A DNA stretch of 64,000 bases from Oscillatoriales cyanobacterium (lineage in GTDB: Bacteria > Cyanobacteriota > Cyanobacteriia > CACIAM-69d). The notes beneath the pieces are model-generated. The model did not search any database and was not told the DNA's origin. It worked only from the letters and a program-made list of their open reading frames with translations. Of this stretch, positions 8,797 to 18,233 are shown piece after piece; the stretch's first letter is position 1, and each line of letters opens with the position of its first letter. The position numbers and the translations under genes are program-made. The stretch covers positions 18,343 to 82,342 of the forward strand of contig RDXB01000029.1 of the NCBI GenBank assembly GCA_004292515.1, given 5' to 3'.

Positions 8797-9849
8797 ATGC
8801 AAGCTTCGGGGCCAGCCGATCGATGGGTGCAAGTGGGGCGACGACTGCGGGCGATCGCCAGTGGTGACACAACTGAATACATCATCAAGCGGATCTTGCA
8901 GGCGCTGGTGACGCTGCTGTTGGCTTCGGCGTTGTGCTTTGCGATTGTTGAATTAGCCCCCGGTAGTTATCTAGACACGATCGCCCAAAATCCGCGTATC
9001 AGTGCCAAAACCCTCGCGGAATATACAACGCGCTTCGGTCTCGATCGCCCCCCGATCGAGCAATATTGGCGCTGGCTGTCCCAGGTGGTGACCCAAGGCA
9101 ACTTCGGCATCAGCTTTGTCTATCAGCGATCGGTGGTGTCCCTGTTGTTGGAGCGGATTCCTGCCACGTTGTATATGGCGCTGTTGTCTTTGGTGGCCAC
9201 CTGGATGGTCGGGATTCCGCTGGGGATTGTGGCGGCTGTGAACCAAAACCGCTGGGTCGATCGGATTCTGCAAGTGGTCAGCTATCTGGGCCAGGGCTTT
9301 CCCAGCTTCATTACTGCCCTGTTGCTGTTGTTTGTGGCCCAAAACCTGTCGCCCCTGTTGCCAGTGGGGGGCATGACCAGCCTCAACTTCAGTGAGCTAT
9401 CCGCGATCGAAAAGGTGCTGGACATTGGCTGGCACTCGATCTTACCGACGATCGCCCTCAGCATCACCGGCTTTGCAGGCTTGCAGCGCCTGATGCGCGG
9501 TCAGTTTCTAGACGTGTTGCGCCAAGACTACATCCGCACCGCCCGCGCCAAGGGCCTGCCAGAAAACCGCGTGATTTATGTCCATGCCCTCCGCAACGCC
9601 ATTAACCCCATGATTACCCTGCTGGGGTTTGAGTTTGCCAGCTTACTTGGCGGCGCGTTCATCACGGAATTTTTCTTTAACTGGCCCGGTTTGGGGCGGC
9701 TGATTTTACAAGCGGTGCAGGTGCAAGATCTATACCTGACAATGGCTAGCCTGATGATGGGGGCGGTGATGTTGATTGTGGGCAACCTGCTGGCGGATTT
9801 GTTGCTGAAGTTGGTTGATCCGCGCATTGATCTGAAATCGATGGAATAG
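8797..9849 (+). CDS. ABC transporter permease, DppB/OppB type
   Basis: An inner-membrane subunit of a binding-protein-dependent ABC importer for peptides, nickel or related solutes. A hydrophobic segment after YIIKRILQALVTLLLASALCF begins the canonical DppB start, followed by about five more membrane spans. The EAA loop that docks the ATPase is DYIRTARAKGLPENRVIYVHALRNAINPM, near residues 245-275. The first 30 residues precede the family's usual start (YIIKRILQ), so the true start may be further in. DppC, ATPase and binding-protein genes are not next to it, so the rest of the transporter must lie elsewhere. The substrate cannot be read from sequence. Confidence 0.9.
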   Translation: MQASGPADRWVQVGRRLRAIASGDTTEYIIKRILQALVTLLLASALCFAIVELAPGSYLDTIAQNPRISAKTLAEYTTRFGLDRPPIEQYWRWLSQVVTQGNFGISFVYQRSVVSLLLERIPATLYMALLSLVATWMVGIPLGIVAAVNQNRWVDRILQVVSYLGQGFPSFITALLLLFVAQNLSPLLPVGGMTSLNFSELSAIEKVLDIGWHSILPTIALSITGFAGLQRLMRGQFLDVLRQDYIRTARAKGLPENRVIYVHALRNAINPMITLLGFEFASLLGGAFITEFFFNWPGLGRLILQAVQVQDLYLTMASLMMGAVMLIVGNLLADLLLKLVDPRIDLKSME

Positions 9850-10101
9850 GGCCGGTCATCTAGGTTGGGGAGGATGTCAACAACGAGATCGGGGGCACAC
9901 CTTCATCGATCGTTAACATTCCCTTGGCAAGGTGTTAAACGCTACCCACTACTCTGGCTAGGTATGCGGCATTACACTTTGCCACCAGCACTGGATTCTT
10001 TGTGAGCTACTCAGGATCGAACGTTTAGAATCCCTTAGGATTAATCTTGGTGCTGCTTTTCGATTAATCCACCGCTGATCATCCTGCTGCGGCCCCTCAC
10101 C

Positions 10102-10743
10102 ATGCGATCGCCCTTGCTCGATCCCGTTACATTCGATTTGCGATTTCTGCTTGAGGCGCAATACCGTAGCCAAGGTCTACTGTCATTTCGGGCGGGCCAA
10201 GCGGTTCCCCTGCTGTCCGATCGCCTTTGGGTGGTCTATCGCGGCCTCGTCACCCTGGAAACCAGTTTTGTGGATGGCTCTGAGGCTATTCTGGGATTTG
10301 TGGGGCCGGGCATGATGTTTGGCAGTGGTCTAAGTGCGATCGAACCCTATCGGAGCGTGGCCATCACGGCTACGGATTTGTTGCCCCTATCTTGGGTGCA
10401 GGTTTCACAATCCCCTTTGCTGGCCCGCAGCCTGTTAGCCCACGGTTTGCGACGGTTTTCCCAGGCTTGTGAGCTGAAGGCCCTGTTGACCCTGAAGCGC
10501 GCGGAGGATCGCCTGTGGGAATTGTTGCAACTGCTCGATCGCGAATTTGGTCAAACCTATTCCCAAGGGCGGCGACTGAGCTTGCGGTTGACCCACCGAC
10601 AACTGGCTAACGCTACCCAAACCACCAGGGTCACGGTCACCAGAATTTTGCAGACTTTCCAGACCCAAGGTTGGCTGTGGATTGATGATGATCGCCACTT
10701 TTGGTTTCCGACAACTGCTCGGAAGCGATCGGCACGAGACTGA
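10102..10743 (+). CDS. Crp/Fnr-family transcriptional regulator
   Basis: A 213-residue cytoplasmic regulator. The N-terminal half is a cyclic-nucleotide-binding-like beta barrel (LLSFRAGQAVPLLSDRLWVVYRGLVTLET, then GFVGPGMMFGSG). A dimer helix follows, and the C-terminal winged helix is LTHRQLANATQTTRVTVTRILQTFQTQGWL, with the TRVTVTR recognition helix seen also in NtcA. The effector-pocket arginine and serine motif of cAMP-binding Crp is not evident, so it probably senses something else. It is monocistronic; the 250-base upstream gap should hold its promoter. It is distinct from the ntcA gene at 41545. Confidence 0.88.
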   Translation: MRSPLLDPVTFDLRFLLEAQYRSQGLLSFRAGQAVPLLSDRLWVVYRGLVTLETSFVDGSEAILGFVGPGMMFGSGLSAIEPYRSVAITATDLLPLSWVQVSQSPLLARSLLAHGLRRFSQACELKALLTLKRAEDRLWELLQLLDREFGQTYSQGRRLSLRLTHRQLANATQTTRVTVTRILQTFQTQGWLWIDDDRHFWFPTTARKRSARD

Positions 10744-10885
10744 TTCAACGTCCGTTCGGGTTAAGCCATCTTCTCCAAAACCTCAGAACCCTCGTAACAA
10801 CTGAATTCTCCCCTCGGCAAGGGGGAACTTTATCATGATTTGCTCATCATTATGATTGGCTCATCATCGTGATCTTGAACTGACT

Positions 10886-13800
10886 TTAAATTAAGACCGA
10901 AAGCTTAGAGCCATCATTGGTTTTTTGTACCTCGATGCGGGCGCTAAAGGCTTCCTTGAGCTGGGGAATGTGGGTGACGGTCAAAATACAGCCAAATTCT
11001 GGGGCGATCGCATTAATTGCGGCCACGAGTCGATCACGTCCCCCGTCATCCTGAGTGCCAAATCCCTCATCAATAATCAATAGTTGTAAGGCTGTGCCCG
11101 ATCGCTGAGTTAGCAACCGGGATAGGGCGAGCCGAATTGCAAAATTGATCCGAAATGCTTCACCGCCCGAGTAGGTTTCATAGGGACGAGTGCCGCGCAC
11201 ATCAGCAATTTGAATTTCTAAGGTTTCAATGGTGGCGCTGGCGATCGCTTCAGCAGTTTTCTGACGCTTGGTGGCGCTTTTTTTGAGGCGTTGGGTAATG
11301 AAATTAATGTGGAGCTGGTTGGCGCTCAACTGCGACAAAATTCGATTAGCTTCTGCTTCCAGTTGGGGCAAGAGGGTTTCGATCGCCAAGGCCTGAATCC
11401 CATTTTTGCCAAAGGCTTTTGCTAGTTCTTCATAGATCTGTTGTTGGCGTTGCTGTTGGGTGAGTTGCGCTCGATCGCTCACTAGTTGCTGTTCCAAGCT
11501 AGCCAGATATATTTGTTGCTGTTCAAGTTGAGCCTTGCGTGCAATGCTGGTTTCGATCGATTGGCGAATGGTGGTGATTTGTTGCTCCAAGGCTTCAATG
11601 TGCGATCGCTGATCGGGGCGATCGGCCAATTGTTGTTGGAGCTGCGCTAATTGGCGGGTTAAGGTCTCTCCAGCCTGTTGGGCATGATTTAGGGCCTGTT
11701 GCAATCGTTGGCGGCGATCGCTCAGTTGGGGAACTTCTAACTGACATTGGCGCAACTCTTCCGCACGAGCTAACCAGCCCTGTTCCGATCGAATTTGGCT
11801 ACGGAGGGCTTCGTGGTCTGAGTGTTGATAATTTACCTGACTGAGCTGTTGCTCTAGTTGCTGAATTTGGGCGAGTATCGATTGTGGATTGGTGCGATCG
11901 TGGAGTGCTTGCAAGCTGGTTTGCAAACGAGCAGATTCACTGATTAATTCTGGGCGACGTTGTTGCAGCCGATCGAGTTTAGTTTGGGACTGTTGGAGTT
12001 CGTGATGTCGCATTTCCACCCACCGCCAACGATCGACTTCTGCCCGCGCCAGGGATAAGTTGCGATCGTCAAAATTCAAAGCAGCTAATTGGCTGTTTAA
12101 GGCTGCCAATTCTTGCAGCAGTGCAGGAAGTTGGCGCGAGGACTCGGGAATATTTGCCGGTTGATCGCCATGCCCTGCGATCCAGTCCAACACCTGTTGG
12201 ATTCGATCCTGTTCAGTCAGAATATGCACTAGAGACTGGCGATCGGTTTCCAAGCTTTGCAGTTGTTCTTGGAGTTTGCCCCGCTCTTCAATACAACTAT
12301 TTAAGGGCTTCAGCTCCTGTTGCAAATCTCGATATTCTTGGCGCAGAATTTGAATTTCTCGCTCGGTCAAAGCGAGTTGCTCTTGCAAAACCCATAGGCG
12401 ATCGCGCAGGGCTTTTTCTTCGGCAGCTTGTTTGGTTTTCACCAACTCAAGATGATGCTGATCCAACGGGCGATCGCAGAGGGGACAAGCTCCAAACTGG
12501 TCAGCATCAACTGCGCGATCGTCTGCCCCGTGCAGGTGTTGATGATCGGCGAGGAGCTGACTTTTCTCCCTCAGTTTATGGAGTTGATTTTCAAGATCAA
12601 TCTTCATCCCATTCAGCCGATCAATAAAGCTTTTGCGCTCTGTCCCCTTTTCTTGGACACGCTCTTGATAGACTTTGCGATTTTGTAAGGCTTGAATTTG
12701 GGCTTCAAGCTGTTGCCAATGGGTTTGTAATTGTGCCTCACGAGCCAACTGAGCTTCAAGGTGCTGTTGGGTGCGTGCTAACTCCTCCTCCTTTGCCAAC
12801 AACCGAGTTTGGGCTTGCTGACAGGTTTGCTCGATCGCCTGCTGACGTTTGGTGATCGGGGCAGCTTGGGCTTGCAATTGCTCAATATGTTCCAGGGTTG
12901 ATCGCGCCTGTTGGAGCTGTGCTAGACTTGCTTCCACCTCCTCTTTTTGGCTGAGAATGGCTTGCTGTTCTCGCTCCTGAATCGCTAAATCTTCCAGGCG
13001 CGCTGTGATGGTTTTTTGTTCATTTTCGAGGCGGTTTGTTTCGCGATCAAGCTGTTGTTGTAGGGTGTTTTTTTGGGTGGCAAGCTGATGGTGATGCTGG
13101 GCTTTTTGGCTGAGATGTTCTTCTGCTAGTTGCCATTGTTGCAGGCGGGCTGCCCCTGCTTCGATCGCGGCTGCTTGAGCCAAAACGCGATTAACTTCAG
13201 ACTGGCGGCGATCGAGATCTTGGGTTTCCCGTTGCAAGCGCTGCAATTCTTGCGTGTTGGTGACCTGTTGCTGTTGCGTCCAACTGAGCTGCTGCAAATC
13301 GCTTTGGCGCTGGACATCGCTCGCTCTTGCTTGTTCCAAATTTTGCTCAATCGTTTTCTGTTGATTTCGCAGTTCGCCTAAGGCCGCCTCGACGGTCTGA
13401 TTTTCCTGAAAGAGGCGATCGCGATCGGTCAGTTTCGTTTCTTGGCTGCCAATCAACTCCCACAATTGTTGTGTGGCAATTTTGAGGGTTTTTGCTCGAT
13501 CCTTAGCTTGTTCTGCTAGCTCATCGTATTGTGAAAGCTTGAGCAAATCAGCCAGAATCTGCTTGCGCTCGGCGGGCCCCTTCAACATAAACTCATCAGC
13601 CCGACCTTGCCGCAAATAGGCTGAATTGACAAAGGTTTCATAATCCAAGCGCAATCGATGGACGATCGCTGCTTGAGTGGCCTTCACTCCCCGTTCCGTC
13701 AAGCTACGAAACGTCCATTGATCGCGATCGCCTTGGTCGATCGCCATCTGAAATTCTAGGGTGGTCGATTGACCCAGGCGACGACTGCGAATAATCCGAT

Positions 13801-14041
13801 AAATTTCCCGACCAAAGCGAAATGTGAAACTAACGCGGGCTTCCTTTTCACCCGCATAAATCACATCATCTTCGGCAGTAGCCCGGCTTTTGCCCCACAC
13901 CGACCAAGCCATGGCTTCGAGTAGCGATGATTTGCCCGCACCATTCACGCCACAAATGCAAGCAGTCTGCAGTCCTAAAAAATCTAGCGATGCTTCGCGA
14001 TAGCTTAGAAAATTTTTTAAAACTAATTGCTCGGGGATCAC
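10886..14041 (-). CDS. sbcC: SbcC/Rad50-type SMC-family ATPase
   Basis: A 1051-residue ATPase subunit of the SbcCD (Mre11-Rad50) nuclease complex, which processes DNA ends and hairpins. The N terminus carries Walker A CGVNGAGKSS, near residue 35. Long Gln-rich coiled coils flank a zinc hook, CPLCDRPL, near residue 520. The C-terminal half has the ABC signature TYSGGEAFRINFAIRLALSRLL and Walker B LLIIDEGFGTQDDGG. The start is a GTG at 14041. The nuclease partner sbcD is not adjacent, which is common in cyanobacteria. The first lines of the protein (LVLKNFLSYREASLDF) match the family start. Confidence 0.94.
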   Translation of the reverse strand: MIPEQLVLKNFLSYREASLDFLGLQTACICGVNGAGKSSLLEAMAWSVWGKSRATAEDDVIYAGEKEARVSFTFRFGREIYRIIRSRRLGQSTTLEFQMAIDQGDRDQWTFRSLTERGVKATQAAIVHRLRLDYETFVNSAYLRQGRADEFMLKGPAERKQILADLLKLSQYDELAEQAKDRAKTLKIATQQLWELIGSQETKLTDRDRLFQENQTVEAALGELRNQQKTIEQNLEQARASDVQRQSDLQQLSWTQQQQVTNTQELQRLQRETQDLDRRQSEVNRVLAQAAAIEAGAARLQQWQLAEEHLSQKAQHHHQLATQKNTLQQQLDRETNRLENEQKTITARLEDLAIQEREQQAILSQKEEVEASLAQLQQARSTLEHIEQLQAQAAPITKRQQAIEQTCQQAQTRLLAKEEELARTQQHLEAQLAREAQLQTHWQQLEAQIQALQNRKVYQERVQEKGTERKSFIDRLNGMKIDLENQLHKLREKSQLLADHQHLHGADDRAVDADQFGACPLCDRPLDQHHLELVKTKQAAEEKALRDRLWVLQEQLALTEREIQILRQEYRDLQQELKPLNSCIEERGKLQEQLQSLETDRQSLVHILTEQDRIQQVLDWIAGHGDQPANIPESSRQLPALLQELAALNSQLAALNFDDRNLSLARAEVDRWRWVEMRHHELQQSQTKLDRLQQRRPELISESARLQTSLQALHDRTNPQSILAQIQQLEQQLSQVNYQHSDHEALRSQIRSEQGWLARAEELRQCQLEVPQLSDRRQRLQQALNHAQQAGETLTRQLAQLQQQLADRPDQRSHIEALEQQITTIRQSIETSIARKAQLEQQQIYLASLEQQLVSDRAQLTQQQRQQQIYEELAKAFGKNGIQALAIETLLPQLEAEANRILSQLSANQLHINFITQRLKKSATKRQKTAEAIASATIETLEIQIADVRGTRPYETYSGGEAFRINFAIRLALSRLLTQRSGTALQLLIIDEGFGTQDDGGRDRLVAAINAIAPEFGCILTVTHIPQLKEAFSARIEVQKTNDGSKLSVLI

Positions 14042-14837
14042 AACTCACTCTCCTCAATAGAGAAATGCAAGCGATCAGATGGGTTAACCATTTAAGACTG
14101 AAGCATCAATCGAGCAAGATCGATTGCAGTTCATTTATTGTAACAGAAATAGATCGGAGCTAATCCCTAGCAGCAATCCCCCTCCAATCGCTCAGTGTAT
14201 TACCCTGATTTTTGATTGGCGACATGAGTTACTGGATGATCAAGCCTAACAAGCATGATCTTGACCCGGCGATCGCATTCAGACCTCTCTGAATGGAGAA
14301 ATTGGGTGATTTGTATAGCTCGATCAATGCACCCACCACCGCCGATGGTCGGCACGAGTGAATCTATGAATCTGTCCTGGCATGGGCGATCGCTACTTGT
14401 AAAGCTGACGTGATGAATTAACCCCTGATCAATGGGCATCCCTTAAAATTTCCCTGCGATGCGATCGCTGAACCCTGAACCTGAGAATCACATGTTCGAT
14501 GGAGGTGAATTTAGCCAGGATTACTGCTGGTGTTGAGTGGTTTGATGAATGTGTCAGTTGGCAATTTCTTATGGCAACTTTTTACAAAGTCCCATAAAGT
14601 ATTGTAAGGCCTTGCGGCTTCTTTCCAGATCTTGCAATGGACTAGGCACGGTAACAAGAACCCAGGCGATTGCTATGCGCTGCTGAACCCTCTCGTTTTT
14701 CTGGATTGATCTGGGATGGTTGCCTCTCAACTCCCTACCCAATTTGCACATCGCATCAATGTGGCAATTCTGATTAAACTGCCACACTGCCTTGTCTACT
14801 GTTCTTAGAACTTTGATTAGAACCCTGAGCTGTCGTT
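14042..14837. other. Long intergenic region, no recognisable gene
   Basis: Nearly 800 bases between divergent sbcC and the C1 peptidase. Two minus-strand track ORFs (14200-14439 and 14569-14787, 79 and 72 aa) have no domain or family resemblance that I recognise; they could be remnants. A small inverted repeat, GTGGCA...TGCCAC, lies near 14760-14785. HIP1 density is lower than in the flanks. Promoters for both neighbours are expected. Confidence 0.5.
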
Positions 14838-15998
14838 ATGCCTAAAGTTGGATACTTGGTTGATCGTCGTAGCGGTCGTAAAGTTCGCATTGGTGCTTGT
14901 GTTAAATCGACGAAAAAGCCGCCAAAGTTTAGTTTGTTTCAATCGAGTCGATCAGCAGAAAATCTGCCAACCCGGGTGGACTTGCGGCGGTATTTAACGC
15001 CCGTTGAAGATCAATCCACGGTGGGCAGTTGCACGGCCAATGCGATCGCTGGAGCCTATGAATATTTAGCCATGCGCACCCTAGGAGAGGCGGGCGATAT
15101 TAGTCGATTGTTTATCTATTACAACGCTCGCAAGGCCGCAGGGACGATCGGCGATGGTGGCAGCTCCATTAGCGGCAGCATTCAAGTGCTACAGGAAGTG
15201 GGAGCCTGCACTGAAAATACCTGGCCCTATGTGCCCGAAGAGTTTGATGCGGAACCCTCTGCGGAGGCGTATGAAGAAGCCCAGAACTTCTTGGTTGATG
15301 ATGCCCAGGAAATTCCGGTCGATTTGACTGCCATGAAGGCTTGCTTGGCCGATGGTCACCCCTTTGCCTTTGGGTTGGTGTTGTTTGATTCCTTTGGCAA
15401 AGCTGAGAAAAATGGGCGCGTTCTGATGCCCGATCGCAATGAAAAAGTGCGCGATACCCATGGTCGCCACGCCATGCTCTGCGTGGGATATTCTGACCAT
15501 AATCAGGCTTTTATTGTCCGTAACTCCTGGGGTGAAGCTTGGGGAGATAAGGGTTATTGCTATATCCCCTATAACTACATGACGAATGATGAATGGTGCT
15601 TCGATTGTTGGGCGATTAAACAAGTAACGGACTTGGATTTTTCGACTGGGATTGAAAGCAGTGATGATGATGATTTCTATGGCGATGATGACGATGATGA
15701 AGAGGGTTACTACGACTATTCAGAAGAGGGGGATGATGATGAAGCTGTAGACGAAGAAGAGGAGGAGGAATACGACGAGGAAGAGGAAGAGTACGACGGG
15801 GAAAGCGAGGAGGAAGAGGAGGAAGAATACGACGAAGAAAGCGAAGAAGAGGAAGAGTACGAGGAAGAGGAAGAGTACGACGAAGAGAGTGAAGAAGAGG
15901 AAGAGTACGACGAAGAGAGTGAAGAAGAGGAAGAGTACGACGAAGAGAGTGAGGAAGAAGAATACAATGAGGACAGCGAAGAGGAGGAGGAAGATTAG
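14838..15998 (+). CDS. Papain-like (C1 family) cysteine peptidase with acidic repeat tail
   Basis: A 386-residue protein. Residues about 45-275 form a C1 peptidase: PVEDQSTVGSCTANAIAGAYE holds the oxyanion Gln and catalytic Cys near residue 65, DTHGRHAMLCVGYSD the catalytic His near 211, and FIVRNSWGEAWGDKGYCYIP the catalytic Asn with the classic NSWG motif. No signal peptide or inhibitory propeptide is evident, so it appears cytoplasmic and made near-active. The last 110 residues are almost only Glu, Asp, Tyr and Ser in a roughly 10-residue repeat (EEYDEESEEE). The tail would be highly negative and disordered. Function is unknown; protein turnover or metal/cation binding by the tail are possibilities. 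Confidence 0.9.
   Translation: MPKVGYLVDRRSGRKVRIGACVKSTKKPPKFSLFQSSRSAENLPTRVDLRRYLTPVEDQSTVGSCTANAIAGAYEYLAMRTLGEAGDISRLFIYYNARKAAGTIGDGGSSISGSIQVLQEVGACTENTWPYVPEEFDAEPSAEAYEEAQNFLVDDAQEIPVDLTAMKACLADGHPFAFGLVLFDSFGKAEKNGRVLMPDRNEKVRDTHGRHAMLCVGYSDHNQAFIVRNSWGEAWGDKGYCYIPYNYMTNDEWCFDCWAIKQVTDLDFSTGIESSDDDDFYGDDDDDEEGYYDYSEEGDDDEAVDEEEEEEYDEEEEEYDGESEEEEEEEYDEESEEEEEYEEEEEYDEESEEEEEYDEESEEEEEYDEESEEEEYNEDSEEEEED
15659..15995 (+). repeat. Acidic-codon tandem repeat (30-bp period) in peptidase tail
   Basis: GAAGAGGAAGAGTACGACGA-type units recur with about a 30-bp period, most cleanly from 15860 to 15960, encoding EEYDEESEEE blocks. The array ends at the stop codon. The antisense Ser/Tyr-rich ORF on the track is a shadow of it. 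Confidence 0.85.
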
Positions 15999-16157
15999 GG
16001 GATCAACAACTACGATCGCCTGAACTTCAAGTCACTCAGGACAGACAGCACCGCGATCGCCCCCGCTCACCCCACAAATGTTGCGAAAGTTGGCAGGGAA
16101 GCGGGAGGGCGATCGCCCCGCGCGACACTGATTCACGATTCTCGTTCTGTGACGATC

Positions 16158-17252
16158 ATGCAGTCCACCGATCCCCTTGCATCTCCCGCCTCATCCGCTG
16201 TGATCGCCCCACCCGAGGCGATCGCCCAAGCCACCCAAAGCCGCAAAGCCGACCACCTGCGCGCCTGCCTCGAAGACGATGTGCAATGTCAGCAAGTGAG
16301 CAGTGGTTTCGATCGCTACCGCTTCGACCATTGCTGTCTGCCCGAGCTGGATCGTGCGGCGATCGACCCTAGCAGCCAGTTTTTGGGCAAGGATCTGCGC
16401 GCACCCTTCCTGATTTCTTCGATGACCGGCGGCACAGAACAGGCCGAGCGGCTGAACTTCCGGTTGGCGGCGGCGGCCCAGCGTTGGGGATTTGCGATGG
16501 GAGTCGGATCGCAGCGGGTGGCGGTGGAACGGCCCGAGGTGCGGCGCACTTTTGCGGTGCGATCGGTTGCGCCGGATATTTTGCTGTTTGCCAACTTGGG
16601 GGCGGTGCAGCTTAACCACGATTACGGTTTGCAACAGTGCCAAGAGCTGGTGGATTGGCTGGCGGCCGATGCGCTGATTTTGCACCTCAACCCCCTGCAA
16701 GAAGCGGTGCAAACCAAGGGTGATACGAACTTTGCGGGGTTGCTCGATCGGATTGCTGACCTGTGCGATCGCCTGCCCGTGCCGGTGATTGCCAAGGAAG
16801 TGGGCAACGGCATCTCCGGCTCGATGGCGCAGAAACTGTTGGCGGCTGGTGTGCGGGCGATCGATGTGGCCGGGGCCGGCGGTACATCCTGGGCCAAGGT
16901 GGAGAGTGTGCGCGCCCGCGATCCGAAGCAACGGCGGCTGGGCGACACCTTCCGCGATTGGGGCCTGCCCACGGTGGATTGCTTGCTGGCGGTGCGGCAG
17001 GTGGCCCCAGAAGTGCCCTTGATTGCGTCGGGCGGCTTGCGCAATGGCTTGGATGCGGCCAAGGCGATCGCCCTGGGGGCCAACTTAGCGGGGCTGGCGA
17101 TCCCGTTTCTGCAAGCGGCGGAGGAGTCGCCGGAAGCCCTGGACTTTCTCTGTGAGGTGCTGGTGGCGGAGTTGGAAACGACCATGTTTTGCACCGGCAA
17201 CCGGACGATCGCCGATCTACAAACTTCGGGGCGGCTTGGGCGGCGCGCCTAG
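16158..17252 (+). CDS. fni: Isopentenyl-diphosphate delta-isomerase, type 2 (FMN-dependent)
   Basis: Interconverts isopentenyl and dimethylallyl diphosphate at the end of the methylerythritol phosphate pathway, feeding carotenoid, phytol and quinone synthesis. It is the FMN/NADPH-dependent type 2 enzyme rather than Nudix-type IDI1. Conserved segments include [69 protein letters not shown] and [18 protein letters not shown] (phosphate/FMN-binding barrel motifs). Length is about 364 residues. The track starts at GTG 16149; ATG 16158 is equally plausible and preferred here. It is followed by the Hlip gene in the same direction. Confidence 0.93.
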   Translation: MQSTDPLASPASSAVIAPPEAIAQATQSRKADHLRACLEDDVQCQQVSSGFDRYRFDHCCLPELDRAAIDPSSQFLGKDLRAPFLISSMTGGTEQAERLNFRLAAAAQRWGFAMGVGSQRVAVERPEVRRTFAVRSVAPDILLFANLGAVQLNHDYGLQQCQELVDWLAADALILHLNPLQEAVQTKGDTNFAGLLDRIADLCDRLPVPVIAKEVGNGISGSMAQKLLAAGVRAIDVAGAGGTSWAKVESVRARDPKQRRLGDTFRDWGLPTVDCLLAVRQVAPEVPLIASGGLRNGLDAAKAIALGANLAGLAIPFLQAAEESPEALDFLCEVLVAELETTMFCTGNRTIADLQTSGRLGRRA

Positions 17253-17315
17253 AAGCCTGAACTTAGAAGCCTGATCGAAGTGAGCGCCCCATCGTTGGCC
17301 GACCTGCGATAGAAT

Positions 17316-17333
17316 GTTACAAATTGTAAAAAC
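17316..17333 (+). promoter_or_regulatory. HLR1-like element (possible RpaB site) upstream of hli gene
   Basis: GTTACAAA-TT-GTAAAAAC lies 30 bases before the Hlip start. The first half matches the HLR1 half-site consensus (G/T)TTACA(T/A)(T/A) exactly; the second, after the correct 2-base gap, matches at 5 of 8 positions. HLR1 is the known binding site of the RpaB response regulator at high-light genes in cyanobacteria. The assignment is by pattern only. Confidence 0.5.
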
Positions 17334-17362
17334 AACGATCGCAAATTGATTCGGAGGAAATC

Positions 17363-17533
17363 ATGGCTCAACCGCAACCGACCGTCACTCCGCAACTGGC
17401 AGAACCGAAATTTGGCTTTAACGACTACGCCGAGCGCCTGAACGGCCGGGCAGCCATGGTGGGCTTCCTGCTGGCCTTGGCGATCGAAGCGGCTACGGGT
17501 CAGGGCTTGCTGGCTTGGCTGGGCTTGATGTAG
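17363..17533 (+). CDS. High-light-inducible protein (Hlip / one-helix CAB-like)
   Basis: Too short for the ORF track: 56 residues from ATG 17363, with GGAGGAAA as an excellent ribosome binding site. The sequence FNDYAERLNGRAAMVGFLLALAIEA is the chlorophyll-binding helix typical of Hlips (ExxNGRxAMxGF), followed by TGQGLLAWLGLM. These single-helix thylakoid proteins bind chlorophyll and carotenoid, associate with photosystem II assembly intermediates or chlorophyll synthase, and protect against excess light. An HLR1-like site upstream suggests light-stress control. I cannot tell which Hlip paralogue (HliA, B, C or D) it matches. Confidence 0.95.
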   Translation: MAQPQPTVTPQLAEPKFGFNDYAERLNGRAAMVGFLLALAIEAATGQGLLAWLGLM

Positions 17534-17576
17534 TTGCGATCGCCCAACGCTACGCAGCGTTGGGTAGCAAGTTGCT

Positions 17577-17748
17577 CGGGGCCTGTGGTCATATTGCCCG
17601 CATTCCTGATCCCACTGTTAGCGAATCGTGAGCAACATTGTTAGCGGATCTTATGGGGCAACAAGGGGCTTAAGCCCCTTGCTACGACGATTGGGGCATG
17701 GAAAATTGACTGTTTCAGACTGCACTCGGGAAATGGCAACGGCCCCCA
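17577..17748. mobile_element. MITE-like element, family 2 (diverged copy)
   Basis: The left end GGGGCCTGTGGTCATAT and right end AAATGGCAACGGCCCCC are degenerate inverted repeats. The centre contains the family's TTAGCGGATC and the perfect palindrome AAGGGGCTTAAGCCCCTT at 17663-17680, followed by GCTACGACGATTGGGGCA. The same layout recurs at 21.4, 46.5 and 53.4 kb. The GTTAGCGGATC phrase is partly duplicated inside. No coding capacity. Confidence 0.65.
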
Positions 17749-17820
17749 GACCGAAATGGGAACCGGGATCGGTAGACTGGACACCATCCCCCCGATCCCT
17801 ACCCCGCACAGGGAGCCAAC

Positions 17821-18189
17821 ATGAATTGGTTCTGGTCTCGATTCTTAAAAACCGCCTATCGTCGCGACCCGATCGCCTGCTTTTTGCTCACGATGGGCGC
17901 TGTTCAGTTGGCGATCGCCGGTTCCGATAGCGAGGCTGGGCTAGCGGCCCTCGGGCTGATTTTTGCAGGCAGTGCGGCGGCCCTCTATTGGTGGAAATAT
18001 TCCTCGCGGCTGATTCAAGCGGCCCGATCGCCCATCCCCACGCGCTACCGATCGACCACCACGGGTCACGACTGGGAGCGATCGCCAGCCCCGCGAGTCG
18101 ATCGCCCCAACAGCATCGTGGTCAATCCACCGCGATCGGGCCGGCCCCTGCCCCCACTCCGTTTACCCGATCGCCCCGCGAACCCCTAA
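17821..18189 (+). CDS. Small hypothetical membrane protein
   Basis: 122 residues, not recognised. Two hydrophobic helices are visible near residues 18-34 (ACFLLTMGAVQLAIAG) and 40-60 (GLAALGLIFAGSAAALYWW). A basic, Pro/Ser/Arg-rich and probably disordered tail follows. Translation from ATG 17821 ends 45 bases before the PTPS-like gene, so the two may be co-transcribed. The tail is dense in HIP1-type codons (DR, RS), which suggests weak constraint on its sequence. No function is proposed. Confidence 0.6.
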   Translation: MNWFWSRFLKTAYRRDPIACFLLTMGAVQLAIAGSDSEAGLAALGLIFAGSAAALYWWKYSSRLIQAARSPIPTRYRSTTTGHDWERSPAPRVDRPNSIVVNPPRSGRPLPPLRLPDRPANP

Positions 18190-18233
18190 GGCCAGTGGTG
18201 GCCACCGTCGCTGCCGGGAATTTCGATTGACGC

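Noticed and set aside
8797-10743. A complete oligopeptide ABC operon
   Set aside because: Only the DppB-type permease is present; the next gene is a Crp/Fnr regulator.
14200-14787. Two minus-strand ORFs (79 and 72 aa) upstream of the C1 peptidase
   Set aside because: No family resemblance, no clear ribosome sites; reported only as an unexplained intergenic region.
15716-15967. Serine/tyrosine-rich minus-strand ORF
   Set aside because: Shadow of the acidic Glu/Asp/Tyr repeat in the peptidase tail.
16191-16931. 246-aa minus-strand ORF within the type 2 IPP isomerase gene
   Set aside because: Antisense shadow of a well-supported enzyme, with His/Arg/Gln-rich composition typical of shadow frames.
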